From positions 806,001-870,000 of the forward strand of contig JAWPGT010000007.1 in assembly GCA_034638255.1 (NCBI GenBank): a DNA stretch of 64,000 nt, written 5' to 3'. Shown here piece after piece: positions 1 through 11,500 of this stretch. A model generated the notes under the pieces. It did not search any database. It was not told the DNA's origin and was given only the letters and a program-made list of their open reading frames with translations. The stretch is from Coprinus comatus. Lineage: Eukaryota; Basidiomycota; Agaricomycetes; Agaricales; Agaricaceae. How positions within the stretch are numbered: the stretch's first letter is position 1; each line of letters opens with the position of its first letter. The position numbers and the translations under genes are program-made.

Positions 1-3000
1 CCAACCCCAAGTGGTGACACATATCCACAAGGACAGAACAGTTGGAGTCAAGTTCAGGCTGTATACTATTCTAATCATGTAGCGGCATCACCAAGTAATC
101 CTCTTTGCTTGGCAGAAGTTAATATTTAGTTTTCATCTTTTGTTTTGATGTGGCTCATTGATGAACTAGTTCGGTGGTGGGTTCCTTCTTGGATGGAACT
201 CTATTGCTACTCGAGGTGGGACTGGATATGAAAAGTACTGTAAGCTTCAATGTTTTGCGGCATTGCCGAGTGATATACGTGTTCATGTTCTTTTTTATGT
301 AGCGAATGATCTTACTAGCGCTACTTTCGGTACGCCCCAGTCATGATGCAGGATATGTGGCGCTGAGAAGTTGATCATCATCTTAGAGAATATTTTTTAC
401 AAGGACGCATAGTATGTATTCCTATTCCTGTCATCCTATCATAAGTTTCAGCAATTTACTGGTGATGGGTAGCGCCCAGACCACAACCATTTTTAGTACG
501 CCTACTGCAATTTTTAATCAGCTGTCATTGATTCCGAAATGCAAACACTTATTTAGACGTGTACAGTAAGTAACCTGGCTTACATCTTAATTTCAGAATT
601 GACATGACACGCGGCTGCACGCGGTCATAGTGCTTTTCGGTGGCACCAACTGGGGTCAAACCTTGGAACCAACCGTTTACTCATCATATGATTACGGAGG
701 AGGCATCAATGAAAACCGGGTTGCATTGCCCAAAATGAACGAGATGCGTTTACAGGGCTTATTCCTCAGGGTTTCCCGGGATTTATTGGGCGCGGATCTG
801 ATTGCTAATGGGACCAACTACACAACATCATCCTTAATTTATACAGCAGAACTGCGTAATCAGAACACGGGAGCGGCATTTTACTTCGTCCGACATAGTA
901 CTTCAGCGTAAGTTTCAACACATGGTTGAGTCCTATCATTAGACATAGTCTAATTGGTTTTTCTTTTTAAACATGGAAAAGATCAACCGCTTTGACGACG
1001 ACGCGGCTCACTGTTCGCACATCTGCCGGAACTCTATTGATTCCAAAGACCGGTGAAATCACTTTCAATGGCCGAGAAAGCAAGTTCATAGTCACGGATT
1101 ATGTATTCGGGGTTAGTCAAACAAAGCTTCTATACTCAACTGCCGAGTATGTCATTTGAGAATTTGATGCTCGCTTATGTTTTCTCACTAAGCAAATTTG
1201 ATTTAGAATCATGACATGGACGACGTATGTTTCTATTTTTAGAATACCGACCACATCGTTCTCATGAGATTTAACAGTATTGATAATGTAGACTATCTGG
1301 TTCTATATGCTCCTGCAGGTCAAACTGGGGAAACTGTCATTCCGTTCTCTTCGTCCCCGTCGGTATCGTCAGCACCGAACGTTTCATCATCTTTTGCAAA
1401 TGGACTTTTGACTTTGCATTATACCTTGGATGGAATCCAAACAGTAACAATAACATCTGGAAACACTAAGATAGCTGTTGTGCTTATGGATAAAGCGACT
1501 GCTAATAATTGGCATGCTCCAGTAATCGCAAATACCGGCCCATTCGGGAATTTCTTCTCTGTCGGTTCGAATTCGACTGTTCTTGTTGGTGGACCATATG
1601 TTCTTAGAGATGCAAGTATCTCGGGAAATACTTTATCTTTGGTACGCACAAATTCAAATTCATCTCAACTTCCCAAAATCCAACCCCTTCATAATATATA
1701 GCACGGAGATCTAAATGGAACAACGACTGTTGAGTTTATTGCTCCAATAGCAGTGACTGCTTTGGTATGGAACGGGGTCCAACGTACAGTTACTCGGACA
1801 TCAAGAGGAAGTTTCACAGCAACAGTAAATGGGGCTGGTCCGATGCCTACCCTCCCCGTTCTACGGGATTGGAAGGTTATGGGAAGGTATGTGTTTGTCA
1901 TCTTTGGACGTCCTATTATCATCTATTTTTATTTTCAATTAAACGTTTGCTTACGTTCAACCTAGTTTACCGGAAATAAACCCAGATTTTGATGATAATG
2001 CATTTGTTACAGCTGATCTCACAATCACAAACGTGAGTGAAATATCATTGTACAAGTTACTACAGTATATACTTGGATTAACGGGTTGTTAAAAGTATAC
2101 TAACTTACCTCCACTCGCTGGTACCCAAGTACTCTATTCACAGCAATACGGGTCAGTCTCTCATTTTCCGTTAAAGGTTTTGAAGGATTGATTCTAAATT
2201 TAACATTTGAATCAATCGAAATTAGGTTTTACGGAGGTAATCTTATTTGGCGTGGTCATTTTACAGCTAGGGGCCAAGAAACTGCAATTGTTACAACTGT
2301 GCAATCCGGGTTTGCCGGAGGTTATTCTGCATGGTTTAATGGAGTATTTTTGGGCTCTGCTCAAGGGAGTGCTACTATTAGTTTGACTACTAATACTTGG
2401 ACAATTCCAAGTAGATCGTTGCGTGTTGGGCAGGATAATGTTTTTGTAATTCTCCAGGGTATGGTTCATTTTTGATTGTGTATTTTTGTTTGATGAACAA
2501 GGGTATCTAGATCATACAGGGTTCGTCAAAGCATTTATTTTTATATTCGAGTAACAAGTGGAAGACTAATCATTGGTCTTTTTTTATGTTTGGTTTGTTA
2601 GCATTGTCGAAACCAGTAGTATGTATATCGATTGTGAATGTCCCGACTCATCGGTATATATGACTAAATATTTCAGCAAACGGTGGAAAGGAGCCAAGAG
2701 GAATCCGAGGATATTCCATCACCGGAGGAAATACTGTGTTCCGGCTCTGGAAGTTACAAGGCAATCAGGTAATGTCCCCCGCAAATCACTTCAGGGATGT
2801 ATTTTTTTGAAAAAAAAAAAATTAAGGGAAGGGCCGCCAACGCACCTGATACTTATCGTGGTTACCTCAACGAAGGTGGCTTGTACGCGGAAAGGATAGG
2901 AGCCCATCTTCCTGGTTTCCCGGTTTCAAGTTGGGCTAACGGAAGTCCTGTAACAAATGGAGTCTCCGGTGCTGGTGTAAACTTCTACCGAACAACTTTT

Positions 3001-3483
3001 GATTTGGTTCGTTAGTTTATGCTTGGCTGTGAAGTTTACGTTTATTGATGTGAAGGATTTCACACCCACAGAATATTCCTGATGGTATTGATATGCCTGT
3101 CAGACTTTCCTTCACTCCAAGCAGAGTGACTTCAAATTATCGTGTTCAGATCTATCTGAATGGTTGGCAAGTGGGAAAATACACCAATAATTTTGGGTCG
3201 GTTTTCGTTCAATTCACTTTACTGGACATTTGATTGATGTGTGTTGCCACACAGACCACAGACCCTTTATGTGCTCCCGGCTAGTATTCTGAGAAGACAG
3301 TCAACAAACACACTGACACTTTCTCTTTGGTCTTTGGATGGGGCAGGGGCAAAGTTGGACGGGCTGGAATTAGTAACGGATGGAATTTTTTCAACTTCGT
3401 TGGAAATTAAGGATTATGTGACACCGGATTACCCCCAACAACAACAGTTGCGTCCTTCGCCAATGTCTGTTCCATCTATGTAG
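1..3483 (+). CDS. GH35 beta-galactosidase, 5' end outside the window and 5' exons damaged
   Basis: Secreted beta-galactosidases of glycoside hydrolase family 35 remove terminal beta-galactose from plant cell-wall polysaccharides. The start of the catalytic barrel is outside the window. What remains shows FGGTNWG (from base 636) and [10 protein letters not shown], the family's conserved barrel segment, followed by the beta-sandwich and jelly-roll domains: TAEIMTWTT near 1.2 kb, [11 protein letters not shown] at about 1.3 kb, [11 protein letters not shown] near 2.7 kb and the C-terminal lectin-like domain ending at 3483. From 900 onward the exons join through good GT-AG introns (for example donors at 909, 1147, 1640 and 1887). 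Between about 260 and 630 the expected barrel exon is interrupted: the fragment ENIFYKD is flanked by stop codons and the frame into FGGTNWG is shifted. The gene may be a pseudogene or carry sequence errors there. Family assignment is secure; functionality is not. Confidence 0.82.
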
Positions 3484-3885
3484 GGACTTGCTAGGATTGG
3501 TATCGAATTTATGGATTGACTTATTCAGTAAAGAGTATATGGGATGGGGAGCTTGAACCGCTTCAAACATTAAACACTTACCTCATTATCCAGCAAACGT
3601 AAAATGAGATGACATACATAATGTGGCACAAGCGAGCATATCAACGCACGATACGTATCATCACATGTCGTAAAATTGAAAATTTAATGCATCATCAATT
3701 GTTGTCAACTTTGACGCTCATCCTTTAGGTAAGTTGAACGTTGAACAAGTGCCACAAGTACTTAGTGGGCAAGTCTCACGGCAGTGGTCGCCTGGTAAGG
3801 ACGTCTATTCCCCAGTCTGTCACTAACATCTCCCCTAACTCTGTCCTAGCCACGGCCTTCAACAACGCGTAAAGGTCTCACTGTA
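3484..3885. other. Intergenic spacer, GH35 to F-box gene
   Basis: About 400 bases of AT-rich spacer holding the 3' flank of the beta-galactosidase gene and the promoter of the following F-box gene. No repeat, RNA gene or further coding segment was recognised. Confidence 0.6.
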
Positions 3886-5653
3886 ATGAGTGATTCATTC
3901 TTTGAGTGGTGTGGCACCGTACTAGACTTATGGTTCAGTCATGGAGAAGACGCCACTGACACAACCACCGTCATTTCCACCATCACTATATTGTCATTTC
4001 CTTTGGAAATCGTATATGAAATACTAGGGCATCTAGACTGGAAGTCGATCCTCGTTATTAAGCTGGTAAGTGCTATGAGTATTATTGTGTTCATTTTGGC
4101 TTTGCTCATTAGGTCCAGACCTGTACTGCGCTTCTCGAAGCGACGAAGAGTCGAGCATTTTGGTTGAACATCGTCGAGCGACTACAGGAATTGCCTTATG
4201 TTGCACGCACAGAGGAACCTCTAGAAAGTTATTCAACCAAAGAACTCGAAAATTGGGCTTTGACGCGAATGCGAGTTGAAGATGCATGGGGTGTACAAGC
4301 CACGGCTCCTCTTCCGATTACTAAAACGAAGGTAACCACGCCTTTTCATGCACAAGAAACCAAGATATTACCCGGTGGACGTTGGTGTTTGCTTCTCTTT
4401 CAAAAGGAAATTTGGTACTTGGACCTCGATTCAAGATCTGTTGATTGTCAACCGCAATTTTTAATTGGAGTACCGAAGGATTATAGCAATCCGTCAACAG
4501 TGGATGACTATATTGAATTTATAATGACAGCATGGGCCATTTGGATTGACTATACCGAGCCTATGCTTACTTTCCGCCTCGTTTTTTCAGGCTGTTGCAT
4601 GGTCGGCGGTAAGTAATTAATTGATCTATATGCTCATGTTTAGGATGCTAAAAATGGCGTTGGGCCTTGTTTATAGGTTGGGTCTCAAAGGGCTGGATAT
4701 TCGAAGTCAAACTCGTGGGTCACGGTACAGATGCCACATTAATAGCCAATCCGACTCCGCTCGCCATGATTAATGTCCCTGGCGAAAGCGCCCGTCCCTG
4801 CTACATTTTGGATGGGGAATTTTGTGTTAGTGCGCGATATACAAGTGCAGCGATACATGGCAGCCAGAACCTCTGGAATTGGTTATCAGTATACTCCTAC
4901 GAGAACCGGGAGGAATCCATTGATCCGTACATTGTTCAGCTCATGATTGACAGGTCTAATTTTGTGAGTGTGCAGATGTTGTCGCGTCAATGCTCAACTA
5001 AAGGATCTTACACTTAGACGGAACAGTTTGCTGTAGTCGCAATCCCTTCTAACCGAATTTTGGTTATGTCTAACGACTCTGTCAGCCTCTATGACTATTC
5101 GAGGGCCATTGCCAACTTGAACGCTGGCCACAGTACAGTCCTCGATCCCAATTCTAGGGCTCATATTCAGATCCAAAGACCGGCTTATCAGTTATCTTTG
5201 TCACTTCAGTATCAAGTGACTTACAACCCAGTGTATACCGACACCATGACTCAGGTTGTTTTTCAAGCAGATAGCAACATTGTTGGCTTATCCATCCCTA
5301 ATGACCCCCGTTCTTTGCTTCAACCTATTGTAACTGCCTTTGGCAGTATTGATTATATCGACGATCCTCACCAACGATTCACAGGTTGGTCTACGGGTCA
5401 TAGTCACTCCATCATTCTACGTAACAAGGGTTTAATTGAACTCATTGGACACTCGGATTGGAACAATGACCCTAATGGCGTTTTTCAATCCAGATGGTTG
5501 GAATATGGACTGGCAGACGATATAAGCTCGGGACAGGTGTGTAACATGAATTATCAGATGAACGAAGAACAAGGCCGAATTGTGGCAATATTGTCTAATA
5601 ACAACATCGCCATTGTGAATCTCACAAATCTCCTGTCGGGACAACCTTTTTGA
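3886..5653 (+). CDS. F-box protein
   Basis: F-box proteins recruit substrates to SCF ubiquitin ligases through Skp1. The first exon (3886-4065) ends inside the F-box: it encodes FPLEIVYEILGHLDWKSIL, and after an intron (4066-4112) the protein continues VQTCTALLEATKSRAFWLN, giving the usual LPxEIxxxIL...D..S......C......S...W pattern at about residues 37-80. The C-terminal part, about 450 residues up to 5653, has regularly spaced WxxW-rich strands and may be a beta-propeller-like substrate domain, but no repeat family was recognised. Further introns lie near 4610-4677 and 4960-5034. Many agaricomycetes carry large lineage-specific families of such proteins, so the substrate cannot be inferred. 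It converges on the HIRIP3-like gene with about 375 bp between stop codons. Confidence 0.72.
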
Positions 5654-6028
5654 CCATACCATTCCCAATCTTAATACACCATCCATTTTTTTTTTACATA
5701 ATACCTCCAGTCTATTCATGCTCTAAAAATAAACCATACTGATAATTCTGGCACTGTCACCTCGTAGTCATACTTTTGAATCTTTGATGTATTGGGAAGC
5801 CTATGAATCTTTTATGTATTATCTCCAGCATATATTTGGACCAAGTGTCCATTATGGGCTCCAACGCCATTGAATGATGAATTGGTATCAAAGTAACAAT
5901 ATGTGGGACGTTCCAATTATACAAGTGTCCATTGTTCATATGGTCTCATGTTAGTCATCGTCGGAACTTTGGTCCCCCAGGAATGCATTGATGCACTGTA
6001 GGGCGTTCTTCTGAATTTATTACATGAG
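5654..6028. other. Convergent intergenic spacer
   Basis: A 375 bp spacer between two convergent genes. It is AT-rich and should hold both polyadenylation regions. No other feature was seen. Confidence 0.6.
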
Positions 6029-7794
6029 CTATGAACCATCTTCATTGTACAAGAGATAACATACTCGTCTTTTAGGTTTGGGAATTCCCTCTTCCTCTTC
6101 TTCGCTCTCCTGCTCCTCTTCACTCGACTTTTCCCTGGATTTCAGGCGTGACTTACGACGCGAAGTTCTCGTAACCGCCTTCTCAAATTCTTTGACGTCC
6201 TCTATGCTCAATGGAGTCAGATACGATTGCCTCAATTAAAAATAAAATAAAATAAAGCCACTCACGCAACTCTTGCTCTAATTCTCGTTTAGCTCGAATA
6301 GATTTTGCTTGTTCCAAGCTCATTCTACCTGACATTCCAAGGTCGTGAAGAATTTCTTTCAGTTTTTTAATTTGTTGGGAAGGCGCATCCAGTCCCTGAA
6401 ACACCTTCGACCACACTTTGCGTACACCGCAAGCCAAAACCAGTGACTAAAGGTGTTGAATTCGCTGAGGGCCTTGAAGGCATGAAAGTATTTACCTTGA
6501 GTCTTTTTATTGTTTCTTCGTCTTTAGTGAGAGTGGCAGTGGATTTTCCCTTGCCTTTGGTTGCTTTAGGTTTGTCTAGTTTGGCGCTGTCCTAGAGATT
6601 CAACAGACTTATGGGCTTTTCTATCTTAGAGAGATAAAAGCTATAATAAGCACCTTTTCCTTGCGTTTTCGCTTTGGCTTAGGAGGTTCGTTAATCAGAA
6701 CAGACATTTCCGAATCGCTCTTTGAAGGATCCTAATTATTGCATTCAGTCACAAAAATGTGTAAATGTCAACGAATGTGTAGTTACGAACTTCAACTTCT
6801 TCCTGCTGTTGTACTTGTTCTTCCTCATCTAGTTGCATTTCCAACTCTTTGGGCAGTGATCCTTCGAGTTCAACTTCAGACATTTGGTCTTTTGACTTGA
6901 GTTTTGAAGGCGAATGTTTCATGTCAGTATCTTTTTCGTCCCCAGATTCTTCAATGCGTGTTGTTGTTTTTCGTCTGCGTTTGTGAGGTGGTGCTTTGGC
7001 TTCGGGCTCCTACAGAAGCATAGCTATAGTTACAATCTCTACATTCAATTGATGTAGAAGAAGACGCACCTCAGCATCGCTCGTTTGTCCATCATCATCA
7101 TGCTACAAAAGTGATAACATATACCGTATATTCCCTACATCCAACAAAGCATTCAATGGCTAAACTCACTGAAGGAGCAGATTTCTTAATCAATTTCTTG
7201 GTTTTGGTTTTGGTTTCCTTGACTAATAGCTACAAAAAATAACTCTCAATGGAAACCAAAAGTTACGTACATATACATACCTCTGCGTTCGAATCTTGTG
7301 TTTTCACCTTCTTTTCCCTCGGTTTCTTTATAAGTGTGTCTTCAACCTTTTTAGTATCCGCCGCCTTTGTATTTGTGGTCTTTTCAACACATTTTTCTTC
7401 TATTTCTTCATTCATGTTTTCTTCTGGACCCTCCTCTGGTGGATGAATATCGTTCTATAAATAAACATGCAAAAAGGTCGCGTACGCTATCAGCGCACCG
7501 TGCAATATATGAACATTAAAATCAAGTTTACGAACCAAAGTCTCTTTGATAGTTTCTTTCATCGCATTTCTATAATCAACTTCATCCAAATCTCCTTCCT
7601 CAAGATCTAACTGTTGTTCAAGGTCTCTCCGTAGCAACTTTGGGGTAAGGGTACTAATGTTCAGGGACTAATGCGTCATTTCACCAATTTGGACATAAAG
7701 AATTGTCAACATACTAGAGTTCTCCTTCTATGTTTGCCTTGAGTACATACGCCCTAGTTAACTCTCTGATTTCTTCTACGGAAGGTAACGACAT
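6029..7794 (-). CDS. HIRIP3-like histone chaperone with N-terminal DEK_C domain
   Basis: The ATG at 7794 opens MSLPSVEEIRELTRAYVLK; after an intron the protein reads LTPKLLRRDLEQQLDLEEG, together a DEK_C fold (about residues 1-65). The middle is a charged, lysine- and glutamate-rich linker split over many small exons (from about 7.45 kb down to 6.5 kb). The C-terminal part reads KVWSKVFQGLDAPSQQIKKL then LGMSGRMSLEQAKSIRAKRE, followed after an intron (about 6275-6211) by QDVKEFEKAV, and ends in a basic/acidic tail. DEK_C at the N-terminus with this CHZ-like C-terminus is the layout of HIRIP3, which binds H2A-H2B or H3-H4 dimers and the HIRA complex; function here is inferred from that layout. 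It is transcribed away from the TOR gene, with the tRNA between them. The exact last exon is uncertain: a possible intron begins at the GTATGT just before the annotated stop. Confidence 0.68.
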
Positions 7795-7919
7795 AAGTAG
7801 TGTGGAAACTGAGAAGATCAGGTACTGCCAGGACGCGTTAACTTGAATGAGGAAAGTCGCGTCGACTGTGTGTGACACGTATGTTGGCTCGAATCTACGT
7901 CATGCAAGACCTTGATATC

Positions 7920-7993
7920 GGCCGACTAGCTCAGCTGGTTAGAGCGTCGTGCTAATAACGCGAAGGTCTTGGGTTCGATCCCCACGTTGGCCA
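7920..7993 (+). tRNA. tRNA-Ile(AAT)
   Basis: A full cloverleaf can be drawn. The acceptor GGCCGAC pairs with GTTGGCC over all seven positions (one G-T pair). The D-arm carries TAGCTCAGCTGGTTAGAGC (A box). The anticodon stem TCGTG/CGCGA encloses the loop CTAATAA, giving anticodon AAT (isoleucine). The T-loop is TTCGATC (B box), with one T-C mismatch at the base of its stem. The discriminator base is A at 7993; no CCA is encoded. No intron is present. A T-run around 8019 could end Pol III transcription. It lies 126 bp upstream of the HIRIP3-like start codon, between two divergent Pol II genes. Confidence 0.93.
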
Positions 7994-8539
7994 ATGGCAG
8001 AAATTTTCTTCTGATAGTTTTTATCCCCGGAAAGAGTCAAAATACGCCGCCAGCCATCGTATTGGCATAAATTATGAGCTCTCACTTTTTGAACTGACCA
8101 AGCTATTGTACGGGGTATGTACATCTAACTTCCTGAATCTTGAATGGGCGTAGAGGTCCCTGCACTAGCCGAGTCTGAATACTTCTAATATAAAATATCT
8201 ACACAAGTCTAAGAAGTACATAGGCTAAGTTCATTCCACCTCCAGCTAAACAAATAGGTGGATCTGGCTGGACTCGACAGCCACGAGCCTAGTAGGCCTT
8301 CTTGAGCCTTTGAGAGGAATTTTTATTTATTTTTACTGATATTTGTAAATTTTGTTCCTGTGGCATATACAAAAAAGTAAGCAGTGCAAGAAGCAAAGTG
8401 ATCAATTGACAACACGTGCCCCCACAGACCCTGCACACCGACCAAAGAGCGAAGAATGATCATCATACGAATACGTACCCCAATTGTAACACACCACTAA
8501 ACTTCCCTGCGCCAGCCTCCGTGGTGCAATACGTACAAT
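7994..8539. other. TOR promoter and 5' leader region
   Basis: About 545 bases between the tRNA and the TOR start codon. A run of T-rich sequence follows the tRNA. A CACGTG site lies at 8413-8418. No other coding or RNA feature was recognised. Confidence 0.5.
8413..8418. promoter_or_regulatory. CACGTG E-box upstream of TOR
   Basis: A perfect CACGTG hexamer lies 122 bp upstream of the TOR start codon. Fungal bHLH regulators (Cbf1 and Pho4 type) bind this core. Occupancy is inferred only; the hexamer also occurs by chance about once in several kilobases. Confidence 0.3.
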
Positions 8540-11500
8540 ATGGCGCTGGTTGCCCAGATCACAGACAAGCTGCACACCATATTCGTGGGTTTGAAGAGTC
8601 GAAGTCCCGAGTTCCGAATCCAGTCTGCTGAACAGCTTCAGCACGTTGTGAGTTAGGATATCTTATATCGGTCGCGGCTCCTGACATAGATGACAGGTAT
8701 CCGTAGAGATAGCCGAGTTATCTCCTGACGCAGCTGCCAAGATATGGGATGAGACCATCAACCGCAAACTCTTTGAGCTCACCCATAGTCAGAATGTTGT
8801 GGATGCAATGGGGGGTCTATTGGCTATAGGTGCGCCTTTACCACATGAGAAAATGAAATACCTGCTGACAATAATATGGAATAGATCGCTTACTTGAAGA
8901 AGTTGACGAAACAATTGAAGCCAAGAGGAAACTATTTCGTTTTTACAACTATGTCAAACACTTACTCTTGCATCATGAAGTACACCTCATGCTTGCAGCT
9001 TCGAAAACGCTTGGGCAAATAGCTGAACTTGGTGGTGGTACGGCCTTTGGAGAAAGGTTCATGGATTCCGAGGTCCAAGCCGCGATCGAACTGATACAAG
9101 GAGATAAACTTCACGAATCCTCTCGACACGCGGGCGTCCTCATTCTTAAAGAGTTGGCACGCAATAGTCCTACATATTTCCACCCCTATATCAGTGCAGT
9201 TTTTGACAACATTCTTACCCCATTACGCGATCCTCGTATGCATATCCGCGAAGGTGCTGCTGAATTGTTGGCCGCTTGCCTGGAAATAATCTCGTCAAGG
9301 GAACGCCAGCCAACAAGTCCCTACATTACTAAAATACTCCAGGAAGCGCAAACTGGTCTCAAGCAAAATACGATGGATATTATCCATGGATCATTGTTGA
9401 CATACAGAGAGTTGTTACTACACGCTCCGACGGTGAGTCTTTATATCCCCCCTGTTTACCTTTTAATGGAACCGATAAACACTAGTTTGTACGAGACAAT
9501 TATATTGAAATTGCTGAGCAAGTAATATATTTCAGAACCCATAGAGATCCTCTCATCAGAAAGATGGTCATCGCCATGATACCATCTCTAGCTGCATATG
9601 ACACAGAGCTGTTTAAAGAGCACTTCCTTCACATAGCTATGGGCCACCTCTTGACGCAGCTTGAGAAGCCGGCAGAGCGGAACTATGGTACCTCGTTTGT
9701 AGTCCCCCTGACCTATTTGCTGAGCTCCAAATTTTATTTTAGCACTCGTCGCTATTGGTCACACTGCCAACTCGGTCGGTCCCGCGATGAAACCATTTCT
9801 CGATACTGTCATGAATCACATCAAAATTGGATTACAAGGACGAGGGTAAATTCAAATGGCAATGTTTTATTCTTATATTAATGTTGAAATCCAGACGCAA
9901 GAATTCACCGTCTGAGGAACCGCTCTTTCAGTGTGTCGGAATGCTGGCTCGTGCTGTTGGGCCAAATTTGACAAAATTATTGCACGATCAACTCGATCTT
10001 ATGTTGAGTTCTGGTTTGAGTAAAACTCTTGAGAACACACTCGTTGCCATTGCGAAACACATACCACCACTCCTAAAGACGATTCAAGGTACGCTTGTAA
10101 CAAAATATTTGTTCACAATTAACATCCACATATGGTACAGATCGTCTTTTGGATCTACTATCGCAGGTGTTATGTGGTCAGCCCTATAAGCCTTTGGCTG
10201 CTCCACCACCCGGGGGGCGTAATGAGATTACCACCATCACCACGAACGCCACAACATCCCAGGTAAATGAATGGTCCGTTAGATTCCTATTATTATACAT
10301 CACTAATTTTAGTACAGTATCATGATAAAAGCCCCGAGATACTTGCACTCGCTCTAAATATTCTCGGTTCCTTCGACTTCAGTGGTTAGTATTCCTTCTC
10401 GGATACAATAACAGAACTTACCCTCGTGCAACATAGGACACATATTGAATGACTTTGCGCGTAACTGCGCGGTTCCGTATCTGGAGGATGACCACCCAGA
10501 AGTAAGAAAAGCTGCAGCTTTGACTTGCTGCAAGCTATTTGTCCTCGATTCCTTCTACCAGCCCAGTAACCATGCGATTGAAATAATCACCGACGTTATA
10601 GACAAGTTGCTTACAGTAGGTATCGCGGATCCAGGTAATCATACATTTTGTTACCCAATTTATCTGCTAACTGGAGATTTAAAAGATGCTAGCATACGAC
10701 AGGCAGTCCTCTCCTCGCTTGATGCGAAGTTTGACAAGCATCTAGCACAAGCAGAAAATGTACGATCCTTGTTCATCGCGTTGAACGACGAGGTGTTCGA
10801 GAATCGCGTTGCTGCTGTAGGCCTTATTGGTCGTCTTGCAAATCATAATCCGGCATATGTCATGCCATCGCTACGTAAAGCTCTCGTACAGCTGCTGACA
10901 GAACTCGAATATTCCACTGTCATGTGCGTTTTTTGCTATTGATCCTTATTTGTTGGATTTTCACACTTGCACACAGCCATTCTCGAGAAGAGTGTACTCG
11001 ACTGTTGATATTATTGACCACATCCACTCAGCGTTTAATCAAGCCATATGCACTACCAATTCTGCAGGTCCTTTTGCTAAAAGCCGATGACAGCAGCCCT
11101 AATGTCGCGGCCAATGTTCTAATATGTCTCGGAGAACTTGTCAACGTTGCTGGCGAAGATGCAATGCCTCATGTTCCGGAATTGATGGCGGTTATCATTG
11201 CTATGCTCTCAGATCCATCCACCATTAAGAGGGATGCCGCTCTCCATATTCTTAGCCAAATCTGCTCAAGCACGGGATATGTCATTTCACCAATATTTGA
11301 TTACCCTCAATTGCTTCCTATTCTTTCGAGAATTCTGAAATCGGATTTACCAAAAGATGTCCGACGAGAGGTTATCAAATTATTGGGAACGCTAGGCGCT
11401 GTAGATCCATATAGGCGCAACAAGGTAAGATCATTCATTGATATGGTATTTTTAACACGATCCGCTCATTCTATCTCTCAGAGGCGGCCGGATGAAGAGA

